Origin: an uncultured Collinsella sp.
Lineage (GTDB): Bacteria; Actinomycetota; Coriobacteriia; Coriobacteriales; Coriobacteriaceae
NCBI GenBank assembly: GCA_902468695.1
Contig: CABQZS010000144.1
Coordinates: forward strand, 1 to 11,915
Reading direction: 5' to 3'
Length of the DNA: 11,915 bases
Numbering within the stretch: the stretch's first letter is position 1; each line of letters begins with the position of its first letter. A program made the translations under genes and the position numbers. Shown piece by piece: positions 1-7,621 of this stretch. A model generated the notes under the pieces. It was not told where the DNA came from and made no database searches. It was given only the letters and a program-made list of their open reading frames with translations.

Positions 1-165
1 ACCAGCGAGAAGTACATCTCGATGCTGGAGAGGGGCCAAAGGGAGCTCAAGCCCATAAGGAGGGCCTACGAGGCGTGGGTCGAGGCGGGGCTCCCGCTCG
101 ATTGGGACAGGCAGGCCTTCGAGGCCGAGCGCAAAAAGGATTCTAAAAAACACCTTGCCAAATAG
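1..165 (+). CDS. 3' end of an unidentified gene with an HTH-like segment (partial)
   Basis: Open from the left window edge in frame 1 for 54 codons to a TAG stop. The visible start, EKYISMLERGQRELK (residues 3-17), resembles the recognition helix and following turn of XRE/Cro-type helix-turn-helix domains, where a YIS..ErG pattern is typical. A charged C-terminal tail rich in Lys and Glu follows and ends KKHLAK. If this is right, it is the C-terminal end of a small DNA-binding protein, perhaps a phage- or toxin-antitoxin-type regulator, but only the family resemblance of one helix supports this. Arginine is encoded mostly by AGG here (codons 11, 14, 20, 21 and 37), whereas the neighbouring genes strongly prefer CGC/CGT. 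This hints at foreign origin. A strong terminator follows 14 bases after the stop, which supports it being a real gene end. Confidence 0.5.
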   Translation, partial: TSEKYISMLERGQRELKPIRRAYEAWVEAGLPLDWDRQAFEAERKKDSKKHLAK

Positions 166-179
166 GAGCGTCAGGACGC

Positions 180-220
180 AAAGAGGCTCCGCAGCGCGAA
201 GCGCGATGCGGAGCCTCTTT
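180..220. terminator. Bidirectional intrinsic terminator between the left-edge gene and groEL
   Basis: A perfect 14-bp stem (180-193 with 207-220, AAGAGGCTCCGCA and its complement) encloses a 13-base GC-rich loop that can itself pair (GCGC/GCGC). The stem begins with A residues and ends with T residues, so both strands give a hairpin followed by TTT. It lies between convergent genes: the plus-strand gene ending at 165 and minus-strand groEL ending at 299. It can serve both. The 78 bases between it and the groEL stop are GC-rich and show no further gene. Confidence 0.85.
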
Positions 221-298
221 GCATGTCCGAGGACGTTCCGGAGAGAAGCCCCCGTCCCGCCCCGGATTCCCGGTGGGAAGTTCTAGACCTTGTCGGCC

Positions 299-1936
299 TT
301 AGTACATACCGCCGCCCTGCTGACCAGCGGTGGCAGCAGCGATAGCATCCTCAAGCTGAGTGTTCTTGGGCACATCGGAGACAGTGGCCTCGGTGATGAG
401 AATCAGGCTGGCGACAGAAGCAGCGTTCTGCAGGGTGACGCGGCTGACCTTGACGGGGTCGAGGACGCCCATCTCAATCATGTCGCCCCACTCGCCGTTG
501 GCAGAGTTGAGACCCTGGCCGGCAGGCAGCTCGGCAACCTTGTCGACCACGACAGCGCCCTCAAAGCCAGCGTTCTTGGCGATGGTAGCGACCGGAGCGG
601 TCAGAGCCTTCTTGACGATGTCGACACCGATCTTCTCCTCGGGGTCGTCAAGCTCAACGGCGTCGAGCGCAGGAGCAGCGTCCATGAAGGCGACGCCGCC
701 ACCGGCGACGATGCCCTCCTCGACAGCAGCGCGGGTAGCCTGCAGGGCGTCCTCGACGCGATGCTTGATCTCCTTGAGCTCGGACTCGGTAGCAGCGCCG
801 ACCTTGATGACGGCAACGCCACCGGAGAGCTTGGCCAGGCGCTCCTGGAGCTTCTCACGGTCGAAGTCAGAGGTGGTGTTCTCCATCTCACCCTTGATCT
901 GAGCGATACGAGCGTCGATGGCCTCCTTGGAGCCAGCGCCGCCGACGACGACGGTGTTGTCCTTGGAGATGGTGACGGACTTAGCGGTACCGAGCATATC
1001 GGCGGTGATGTCAGCGACCTTCACGCCCAGCTCGTCCAGGGCAGCCTGGCCACCGGTGAGGACGGCGATGTCCTCGAGAATGCGCTTGCGGCGATCGCCG
1101 TAGCCCGGGGCCTTGACGGCGCAGACGTTGAGGGCACCACGGATCTTGTTGAGGACCAGGGTCGGCAGAGCCTCGCCGTCAATGTCCTCAGCGATGATGA
1201 GCAGGCCACGGCCAGCGCGCTGGACAGCCTCGAGAACGGGCATGATGTCCTGAACGCTGGAGATCTTCTGGTCGGTGATGAGGATGTACGGATCCTTCAT
1301 CACGGCCTCCATGCGGTCGTTGTCCGTGACGAAGTAAGCGGAGACATAGCCCTTGTCGAACTGCATGCCCTCGACGGTGTCGATGGTGATGTCGAACGTC
1401 TGGGAATCCTCGACGGTGATGACGCCGTCCTTGCCCACGACCTCCATGGCCTCGGCGATCTTCTCGCCGACCTCGGGGTCACCGGCGGAGATGGTACCGA
1501 CGGAAGCGATCTGCTCCTTGGTCTCGACCGGCTTGGCCTGCTTCTTCATCTCGGCGACGGCGGCGTTGACGGCCTTGTCGATGCCGCGACGGATGGCCAG
1601 CGGGTTAGCGCCAGCGGCGACGTTGCGCAGACCGTCGTTGACGATGGCCTGAGCGAGCAGGGTTGCGGTGGTGGTGCCGTCACCCACGGTGTCGTTGGTC
1701 TTGGTAGCGACCTCCTTCACCAGCTGAGCACCCATGTTCTCGATGTTATCCTCGAGCTCGATCTCCTTGGCGACGGAAACGCCGTCGTTGGTGATGGTCG
1801 GAGCACCGAACGTGCGCTGCAGCGCAACGTAGCGGCCCTTGGGGCCCATGGTGACGGTAACGGCGTCGGCCAGAGTGTTGACGCCCTTGGCAAGCTTAGC
1901 GCGGGCATCGGTGTTGAACGTAATGTTCTTTGCCAT
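299..1936 (-). CDS. groEL: GroEL, 60-kDa chaperonin
   Basis: Cytosolic ATP-driven chaperonin. Two heptameric rings fold client proteins under the GroES lid. The protein has 545 residues, normal for the family. Visible signatures are the N-terminal MAKNITF, the ATP phosphate-binding TVTMGPKGR (27-35), D51 in NDGVSVAKEIELED, GDGTTTATLLAQ (85-96, with catalytic-loop D86), and the equatorial D396 followed by AAVEEGIVAGGG (403-414). The C-terminus is a short Gly-rich GQQGGGMY; the GGM repeats are fewer than in Escherichia coli and a terminal Tyr is added. The start is set by GGAGG at 1947-1951, ten bases upstream of ATG. It is the second gene of the groES-groEL operon, separated from groES by 96 bases that contain a strong hairpin. 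Codon use is highly biased, as expected for an abundant protein. Confidence 0.98.
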   Translation of the reverse strand: MAKNITFNTDARAKLAKGVNTLADAVTVTMGPKGRYVALQRTFGAPTITNDGVSVAKEIELEDNIENMGAQLVKEVATKTNDTVGDGTTTATLLAQAIVNDGLRNVAAGANPLAIRRGIDKAVNAAVAEMKKQAKPVETKEQIASVGTISAGDPEVGEKIAEAMEVVGKDGVITVEDSQTFDITIDTVEGMQFDKGYVSAYFVTDNDRMEAVMKDPYILITDQKISSVQDIMPVLEAVQRAGRGLLIIAEDIDGEALPTLVLNKIRGALNVCAVKAPGYGDRRKRILEDIAVLTGGQAALDELGVKVADITADMLGTAKSVTISKDNTVVVGGAGSKEAIDARIAQIKGEMENTTSDFDREKLQERLAKLSGGVAVIKVGAATESELKEIKHRVEDALQATRAAVEEGIVAGGGVAFMDAAPALDAVELDDPEEKIGVDIVKKALTAPVATIAKNAGFEGAVVVDKVAELPAGQGLNSANGEWGDMIEMGVLDPVKVSRVTLQNAASVASLILITEATVSDVPKNTQLEDAIAAATAGQQGGGMY

Positions 1937-1966
1937 GGTAGGTAATCCTCCAAAAGAAATGTGACT

Positions 1967-2002
1967 CGCGTCGCCGTTTCCGAGTCTTATACGGCGGACG
2001 CG
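1967..2002 (-). other. Intercistronic hairpin between groES and groEL
   Basis: On the minus-strand transcript the segment CGCGTCCGCCGT (from 2002-1991) can pair with ACGGCGACGCG (1977-1967). This gives 11 base pairs with one bulged C and a 13-base loop. It lies after the groES stop and 15 bases upstream of the groEL Shine-Dalgarno. No T-run follows, so it is not a normal intrinsic terminator. A role in mRNA processing or stability, setting the GroES:GroEL ratio, is inference. Intercistronic cleavage at a stem-loop is known for the groESL operon of Agrobacterium tumefaciens. Confidence 0.6.
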
Positions 2003-2032
2003 TTCAAAGACGAATCAGAGATTCTGACGAGA

Positions 2033-2326
2033 CTAGGCCTCGACGACGGCGTAGATGTCGTCGGCGCGCATCAGCAGATACTTCTCGCCGTCGACCTTGA
2101 CCTCGTTGCCACCGAACTTACCGTAGATGACAACGTCGCCAACCTTGACGTCCATGGGGATGCGCTCACCCTTGTCGTTGACCTTGCCGGCGCCCACGGC
2201 AACGATGGTGCCGCGCTGCGGCTTCTCCTGAGCGTTGCTGGCGATATACAGACCAGAAGCGGTCTTCTGCTCGGCCTCGTCGGGCTTGACCAGAACACGA
2301 TCTGCAAGCGGCTTCAAAGACGACAT
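2033..2326 (-). CDS. groES: GroES, 10-kDa co-chaperonin
   Basis: Cytosolic heptameric lid of the GroEL chamber. It has 97 residues, the family's normal size. The N-terminal LKPLADRVLVKPDEAEQKT is the classic GroES signature (4-22), followed by the mobile loop (about 16-34), then EKPQRGTIVAVGAGK (34-48) and VGDVVIYGKFGGNEVKVDGE (62-81). The hydrophobic tripeptide that docks on GroEL, IVL in Escherichia coli, reads LYI (26-28) here. ATG at 2326 is preceded by GGAGG eight or so bases away (AAGGAGGAGACAAGC). It is the first gene of the operon, with groEL downstream. No CIRCE or HAIR operator is evident upstream. Confidence 0.98.
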   Translation of the reverse strand: MSSLKPLADRVLVKPDEAEQKTASGLYIASNAQEKPQRGTIVAVGAGKVNDKGERIPMDVKVGDVVIYGKFGGNEVKVDGEKYLLMRADDIYAVVEA

Positions 2327-2346
2327 GCTTGTCTCCTCCTTTTTGG

Positions 2347-2440
2347 GCCGCGCGGTTATACCACGCGAATTAACCCTTTTTGTTTGCGTACGCGTTGAAT
2401 GGTACCCACGAATGGCGGGTTATACAACACGGAGTCAAAA
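2347..2440 (-). promoter_or_regulatory. Probable groES-groEL promoter region
   Basis: AT-rich stretch directly upstream of groES on the minus strand. It contains two near-identical elements, GTATAACCCGCC (TATAAC at 2424-2419) and GTATAACCGCGC (TATAAC at 2360-2355). Either could be a -10 box, giving leaders of about 85 or about 21 bases. TTGACT occurs at 2438-2433, but its spacing to the nearer TATAAC is only 8 bases, so a clean sigma-70 pair cannot be assigned. No TTAGCACTC-N9-GAGTGCTAA (HrcA/CIRCE) and no CTTGAGT-N7-ACTCAAG (HspR/HAIR) was seen. Confidence 0.35.
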
Positions 2441-2454
2441 AATCTTATTTTTTG

Positions 2455-2682
2455 GCACTTAGATTTTCTGAATGCTGGGGGATAACTTAGCGATGCCTCC
2501 CGTGTGGCTCCGGAGGGGCGGGGCGTAAGGTTTCCTGCTCGGGCAGTCCTGCTCGCACGAAGGCCACATTAAGTGGCCTTCGGCTCGTGCGGAACTCGCG
2601 ATAAACCTTATGCCCCGCCCCTCCGGAGCCACACGGGAGGCAGGTTAACTAATTCGAGCCCGGCATTCAGAAAAGTCAGTGC
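2455..2682. repeat. Very large near-perfect palindrome (long inverted repeat)
   Basis: The core arms are 39 bases each (2495-2533 and 2603-2641) and differ at one position, which would be a G-U pair in RNA. They begin GCCTCCCGTGTGGCTCCGG and end TAAGGTTT. Outside them, after about 20 diverged bases on each side, a second perfect 12-base pair appears (TTTTCTGAATGC 2464-2475 with its complement 2663-2674). This is followed by matching GCACT/AGTGC at 2455-2459 and 2678-2682. Weaker similarity continues to about 2441 and 2696. The 69-base centre folds as well: CGAAGGCCAC (2558-2567) pairs with 2573-2582 around the loop ATTAA. The whole block is therefore one long palindrome between groES and the terminator of the amidohydrolase gene. 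It codes for no recognisable protein. It may be a MITE-like or REP-like element, a transposon remnant, or a structured boundary. See the findings. Confidence 0.9.
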
Positions 2683-2717
2683 AGCAAAATGGCGATGCAG
2701 ATGTTGCGAACAAGAAA

Positions 2718-2742
2718 GGGGCACGTTGCTGAAACGTGCCCC
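2718..2742 (-). terminator. Intrinsic terminator of the amidohydrolase gene
   Basis: Perfect 10-bp stem GGGGCACGTT / AACGTGCCCC (2742-2733 with 2727-2718 on the minus strand) with a 5-base loop. It is followed on the minus strand by TTTCTTG. It starts 19 bases after the stop codon of the gene at 2762. Confidence 0.88.
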
Positions 2743-2761
2743 CTATGAGTGGGGTATGAGG

Positions 2762-4405
2762 CTAGCGCTCGTAGATTACGTTACCTGCCAGGTAGGTGGC
2801 CTGAACCTTGGTGGCTTGCAGTTCTTGGGGGTCGATGGTGAGTGGGTTTTGATCCAGGACTACCAGGTCGGCGTATTTGCCGGGTTCCAGGCTGCCGAGG
2901 TTTTGCTCGTCGCCTGCCGCATAGGCGCTGCCCAGGGTGTAGTTGCGCAGGGCCGTTGCCGCGTCGATACGCTCGCTCGGCAACCAGCCGCCCTCGGGCC
3001 AGTGGCTTTTGGGGTCCTGGCGCGTGATAGCCGTGTAGAGCACGTTCATGCTTGTAACAGCTGTGATGGGGCTATCGGTACCGAAGGCTTGTCGAATGCC
3101 GCGCTGCTTATAGGTTGCGAACGGCCACATGATGCGGCTGCGCTCCAAGCCCAGGTCGCGCTCCGGACCACCCGGGTCGAGCGTGATATGGCAGGGCTGG
3201 CTCGAGGCAACCACGTCGAGCTTGCGCAGGCGGTCGATGTCCTCGGGCAGAAGGTTCTCCAGATGCTCGAGCGTGTTATGACCGCGCTGGGGCAGGCCGT
3301 ACAGTTCGGCGGCCTCCTCAAAGATATCGAGCGCGGCATGGATGGCACCGTCGCCGATGACGTGGATACGCACAGTGTGGCCGCGCTCCGCGGCCGCCAG
3401 GACCAGCTTGCGCATACGCTCGGCAGGAACCGTCAGGCGACCTTGATCGCCCGGGAAGCGCGGGTTGGTATAGGGCTCGGTGAGATAGGCCGTGTGTTCG
3501 CTCGACACGCCGTCGAAGAACTGCTTAAAGCCTGGCGCCGAGAGCAGCGCGTTGTTCGCGTAGCGGGTCTGTAGCTCTTCCAAGCGCGATTGGTCATCCA
3601 GCAGCGTGGGAAACAAATGGGCGCGGATGCCCAGCCTGCCGGCTGCCTGCAGTTTGTCGTAAACATCGTCACGGATAAAGTCGCAGCCCGGCATGGGCAT
3701 GAGCGACATATCGCAGATCGAGGTGATGCCCTGCTCGGCCATACGCCTCATTTGATCGGAGTAAGCGCTTGCAATGCGATCCTCCCCCAGCCACTCGAGG
3801 CAGCGCGGTAGCAGCTGCATGGCAGCCGCCTCGTGAGCAATGCCCGTGAGCTCGCCGTTTGCATCCTTGTCGTAACCGCCGCCCGCTGGCGGCTCGCTGT
3901 CGCGTGTGACGCCGAGCGCCTCGAGTGCACGGCTGTTGAGCCAAAGCGTGTGCCCGTCGCCCGAATACATAACGCAGGGACGATCGGGGAACGCCGCATC
4001 GAGCGACGCCTTGGTAGGATGCTCGGGCGGGTCCCAACGGTAATCACGCCAGCCCTGCGTCACAACCCAAGCGTCGTCGGGCAGGTCCCGGGAAAACTCG
4101 AGCGCACGTTGCACCAGCGCTGCCTCGGACGTGCCCATATCCATGAGCATGTACGGCGAGGAACCGACCGAGGTATGGAAGAAGTGCAGATGAGCGTCAT
4201 GGAAACCGGGGCAGACAAACTGTTCGCCGTAGTCGATAACCGACGTGGCGGCAGGCGCGGCGGCGATCACGTCATCGGGCGCACCGACTGCGACGATGCG
4301 GTCGCCTGCAATGGCAATCGCCAGCTCGCGGGCGGTATCGATGCCGTCTTGCGCGGTAAAGACGTTCTTGGAGCGGATAATCCGATCGATATGTTGCATG
4401 GGCAT
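2762..4405 (-). CDS. Amidohydrolase family protein (YtcJ-like, amidohydrolase_3)
   Basis: Predicted cytoplasmic metal-dependent hydrolase of the YtcJ/amidohydrolase_3 group, about 547 residues and usual for the group. It has the N-terminal beta-sandwich start (IRSKNVFTAQDG, AIAGDRIVAVG), the metal-binding PGFHDAHLHFF (66-76, H72 and H74), KQFFDGVSSEHTAYL, HVIGDGAIHAALD (a metal His), HNTLEHLENL, FGTDSPI (441-447, with the metal/catalytic Asp444), and the C-terminal GSLEPGKYADLVVLDQNPL that is typical of these enzymes. No signal peptide is seen. The substrate cannot be told: family members cleave amide bonds in varied small molecules. Three in-frame ATGs lie at 4411, 4405 and 4399. I chose 4405 because a GAG lies six bases upstream, but 4399 (GGGG six bases upstream) is nearly as good. 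Divergent from the M20D peptidase across 162 bases. Confidence 0.92.
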   Translation of the reverse strand: MPMQHIDRIIRSKNVFTAQDGIDTARELAIAIAGDRIVAVGAPDDVIAAAPAATSVIDYGEQFVCPGFHDAHLHFFHTSVGSSPYMLMDMGTSEAALVQRALEFSRDLPDDAWVVTQGWRDYRWDPPEHPTKASLDAAFPDRPCVMYSGDGHTLWLNSRALEALGVTRDSEPPAGGGYDKDANGELTGIAHEAAAMQLLPRCLEWLGEDRIASAYSDQMRRMAEQGITSICDMSLMPMPGCDFIRDDVYDKLQAAGRLGIRAHLFPTLLDDQSRLEELQTRYANNALLSAPGFKQFFDGVSSEHTAYLTEPYTNPRFPGDQGRLTVPAERMRKLVLAAAERGHTVRIHVIGDGAIHAALDIFEEAAELYGLPQRGHNTLEHLENLLPEDIDRLRKLDVVASSQPCHITLDPGGPERDLGLERSRIMWPFATYKQRGIRQAFGTDSPITAVTSMNVLYTAITRQDPKSHWPEGGWLPSERIDAATALRNYTLGSAYAAGDEQNLGSLEPGKYADLVVLDQNPLTIDPQELQATKVQATYLAGNVIYER

Positions 4406-4486
4406 CCCCATCTCTGGCAGGAAATTCAACACCCCCGAGTGTACTCCCCCGCCCTTGCAACAAAACCCCAAGCGGCAAACGGCAAC

Positions 4487-4516
4487 TTTACCAGCCCTAG
4501 CGGCAGGTGGCATACT
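4487..4516 (+). promoter_or_regulatory. Candidate promoter of the M20D peptidase gene
   Basis: TTTACC (4487-4492) and CATACT (4511-4516) with an 18-base spacer are a weak sigma-70-like pair on the plus strand. They would start transcription near 4523 and give a leader of about 45 bases before the ATG at 4568. The rest of the 162-base divergent region also has to hold the minus-strand promoter of the amidohydrolase; no convincing pair was seen for it. Confidence 0.35.
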
Positions 4517-4567
4517 GGAGAGAGCCTGTACGATTTTGCGATCAACCCAGCAAGGAGCAAATCGACC

Positions 4568-6031
4568 ATGACGAAGACCAAGGCACAGCAGATTATGGCG
4601 GCGACCGAGGCTCGCGCGGCTGACGACGTCACCGCAGCCATCAAAGATATCGCTACCGAGTTTGAGCCCTATATCATCAAGCAGCGCCGGCACTTCCATA
4701 AGCACCCGGAGCTGAGCCTCGCCGAGGAGCGCACGACCTCCGACATCGCCAACCAGCTCGACGCCATGAATATCCCCTACGAGCGTCCGCTCAAGACGGG
4801 CCTTGTGGCGACCCTTCGCGGCACCGCGCCCGACGCCTATCGCGAGGACGGCACGCCACGCCGCCGCATCCTGCTGCGTGCGGATATCGACGCCCTGCCC
4901 GTCACCGAGCAGACCGGCGAGGAGTTCGCCAGCGTCAACGAGGGCTGCATGCACGCTTGCGGCCACGACTGCCACATCGCCATGATGCTCGGCACGCTGC
5001 AAATCCTGCGCCATATGACCGACGACATCCACGGCGAGGTCCGCATCGTCTTCCAGCCCAGCGAGGAAAACGGCCAGGGTGCTAAGCTCATGATCGGCAC
5101 GGGCGTGCTCGACGGCGTCGATGGCGCCTACGCCGCGCACATCTGGAGTGAGGTCGACGCCGGCACCGTGAGCTGCGAGCCCGGTCCACGCATGGCCAAT
5201 ACCGACTGGTTCCGCATCGACGTCCGCGGCACCTCGTGCCATGGCGCCATGCCCCAGCGAGGTCACGACGCCGTCATGGTTGCCGCCGAGATTGTCAACG
5301 CCCTGCAGACCATCGTCTCGCGCGAAATCAGCCCCTACGAGCCGGCCGTCATCACCGTCGGCGAGCTGCACGGCGGCACCGCGCGCAACGTTATCGCCGG
5401 CACGGCCTACCTCGCCGGCACAGTGCGCACCTACGGCGATTCGACCCACGAGGAAATGCCGGAGCTCATGCGCCGCATCGTGGAGCATACCGCGGCAGCT
5501 CTGGGCGCCGAGGCAGAGCTCACCGACTACACCATCGCCAACTACAAGGTCGAAAACGACGCCGCCTCGAGCGAGCGCTGCCGTCAGGCTGTAATGAAGT
5601 GCCTGGGCCCCACCGGCCAAGGCCATTATCGCGGCACGCTTTCGGGCGAGGATTTTTCGGAGTACCTGCGTCGCGTACCGGGCGTGCTCGCCTTTGTAGG
5701 CACGCGCAACCCCAAGATTGGCGCCACGTACGCCCAACATTCCTGCTTCTACAAGATCGACGAGACCGTGCTGGCAAAGGGCTCCATGGTGGCCGCCCAG
5801 TATGCTATCGACTTTTTGGCCGAGCCCACGCAAGAGGAGCTCGACGGCCCCGCGATTACCGCGGTCGCCGAAACCAACCCCGATCTGGCCGCCAAGTTGC
5901 GCTCTGCCAAGGCGACGACCGCCGAGGCTCGCGACGCCATCCATGATGCCCGAACGGCTCGCCATGCCGCGATCAAGGGCATCCACGACGCACGCGCTGC
6001 TGCACGCCGCGAGGAGAAGCACGACGAGTAG
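4568..6031 (+). CDS. M20D-family metallopeptidase / N-acyl-amino-acid amidohydrolase
   Basis: Predicted cytoplasmic di-metal hydrolase of the aminoacylase/hippurate hydrolase/AbgB group, cleaving an amide bond such as N-acyl-amino acid into acid plus amino acid; the exact substrate is unknown. Visible motifs are RRHFHKHPELS (40-50), RADIDALPV (104-112), GCMHACGHDCH (126-136, metal ligands C131 and H133), FQPSEENG (162-169, catalytic E166 and metal E167), HIW with H191, the dimerisation-domain CHGAMPQRGHDAV (224-236), GEDFSEYLRRVPG (360-372) and YAQHSCFY (388-395, H391). At 487 residues it is longer than usual (about 390-400). The excess is an Ala/charged helical tail from about 425, with IHDAR twice. 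AAGGAG at 4552-4557 sets the start. A much longer open frame upstream is only a shadow of the divergent gene. Ends at a convergent terminator. Confidence 0.93.
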   Translation: MTKTKAQQIMAATEARAADDVTAAIKDIATEFEPYIIKQRRHFHKHPELSLAEERTTSDIANQLDAMNIPYERPLKTGLVATLRGTAPDAYREDGTPRRRILLRADIDALPVTEQTGEEFASVNEGCMHACGHDCHIAMMLGTLQILRHMTDDIHGEVRIVFQPSEENGQGAKLMIGTGVLDGVDGAYAAHIWSEVDAGTVSCEPGPRMANTDWFRIDVRGTSCHGAMPQRGHDAVMVAAEIVNALQTIVSREISPYEPAVITVGELHGGTARNVIAGTAYLAGTVRTYGDSTHEEMPELMRRIVEHTAAALGAEAELTDYTIANYKVENDAASSERCRQAVMKCLGPTGQGHYRGTLSGEDFSEYLRRVPGVLAFVGTRNPKIGATYAQHSCFYKIDETVLAKGSMVAAQYAIDFLAEPTQEELDGPAITAVAETNPDLAAKLRSAKATTAEARDAIHDARTARHAAIKGIHDARAAARREEKHDE

Positions 6032-6076
6032 TCGATTCGCTGGCATCTCGCAGTCATAGCCACATCGCGATGTCAA

Positions 6077-6112
6077 AGCGGGGGCGGACGTTTCGACACG
6101 TCCGCCCCCGCT
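6077..6112. terminator. Convergent intrinsic terminator after the M20D gene
   Basis: Perfect 15-bp GC-rich stem (6077-6091 with 6098-6112, AGCGGGGGCGGACGT) and the 6-base loop TTCGAC. On the plus strand CATTTATC follows; on the minus strand TTTGACATC follows. It lies between the convergent M20D gene (ends 6031) and the zinc-ribbon membrane protein gene (ends 6171) and probably serves both. Confidence 0.82.
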
Positions 6113-6170
6113 CATTTATCAAGCGCTATTTCTACCATTTCTACCCCGTCCCAAATGGCAGGCGGCATGG

Positions 6171-7472
<1,302 letters not shown>

Positions 7473-7621
7473 AGAATCATCCCTTCGTATCTTGAACAAA
7501 TCACTTGGATCGCAAACGATGTCTTTAGCATCATTATTGCCCAATGTGGGGTCAAATACTCAAAGATGACCGATTTGCAAGATACACGGCGCCAGCAGGC
7601 GGTTCGTTGAATACGTCTGTG

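Noticed and set aside
290..1945. 551-codon open frame on the plus strand across groEL
   Set aside because: It is the antisense shadow of groEL. GC-biased codons of the minus-strand gene leave the opposite frame open; its protein is Asp/Gly/Leu/Val-rich and resembles no family.
2441..2475. CIRCE half-site (AAGTGCCAA on the minus strand resembles GAGTGCTAA)
   Set aside because: There is no partner half-site nine bases away; the match belongs to the palindrome's outer arm.
2573..3574. 333-codon plus-strand open frame starting inside the palindrome
   Set aside because: Most of it is antisense to the amidohydrolase; it has no ribosome site and no recognisable motif.
3833..4567. Upstream extension of the plus-strand M20D frame
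   Set aside because: It is antisense to the amidohydrolase N-terminus. The ATG at 4568 with AAGGAG upstream fits the family start.
4412..6115. Upstream extension of the minus-strand amidohydrolase frame (to a total of 1117 codons)
   Set aside because: This part is antisense to the M20D peptidase, which has all its catalytic motifs on the plus strand. The recognisable amidohydrolase sequence starts near 4405.
7473..7544. Longer start for the zinc-ribbon protein at 7544
   Set aside because: The zinc ribbon normally begins at the first residues, ATG 7472 has a good ribosome site, and the extra 24 residues are not protein-family-like.
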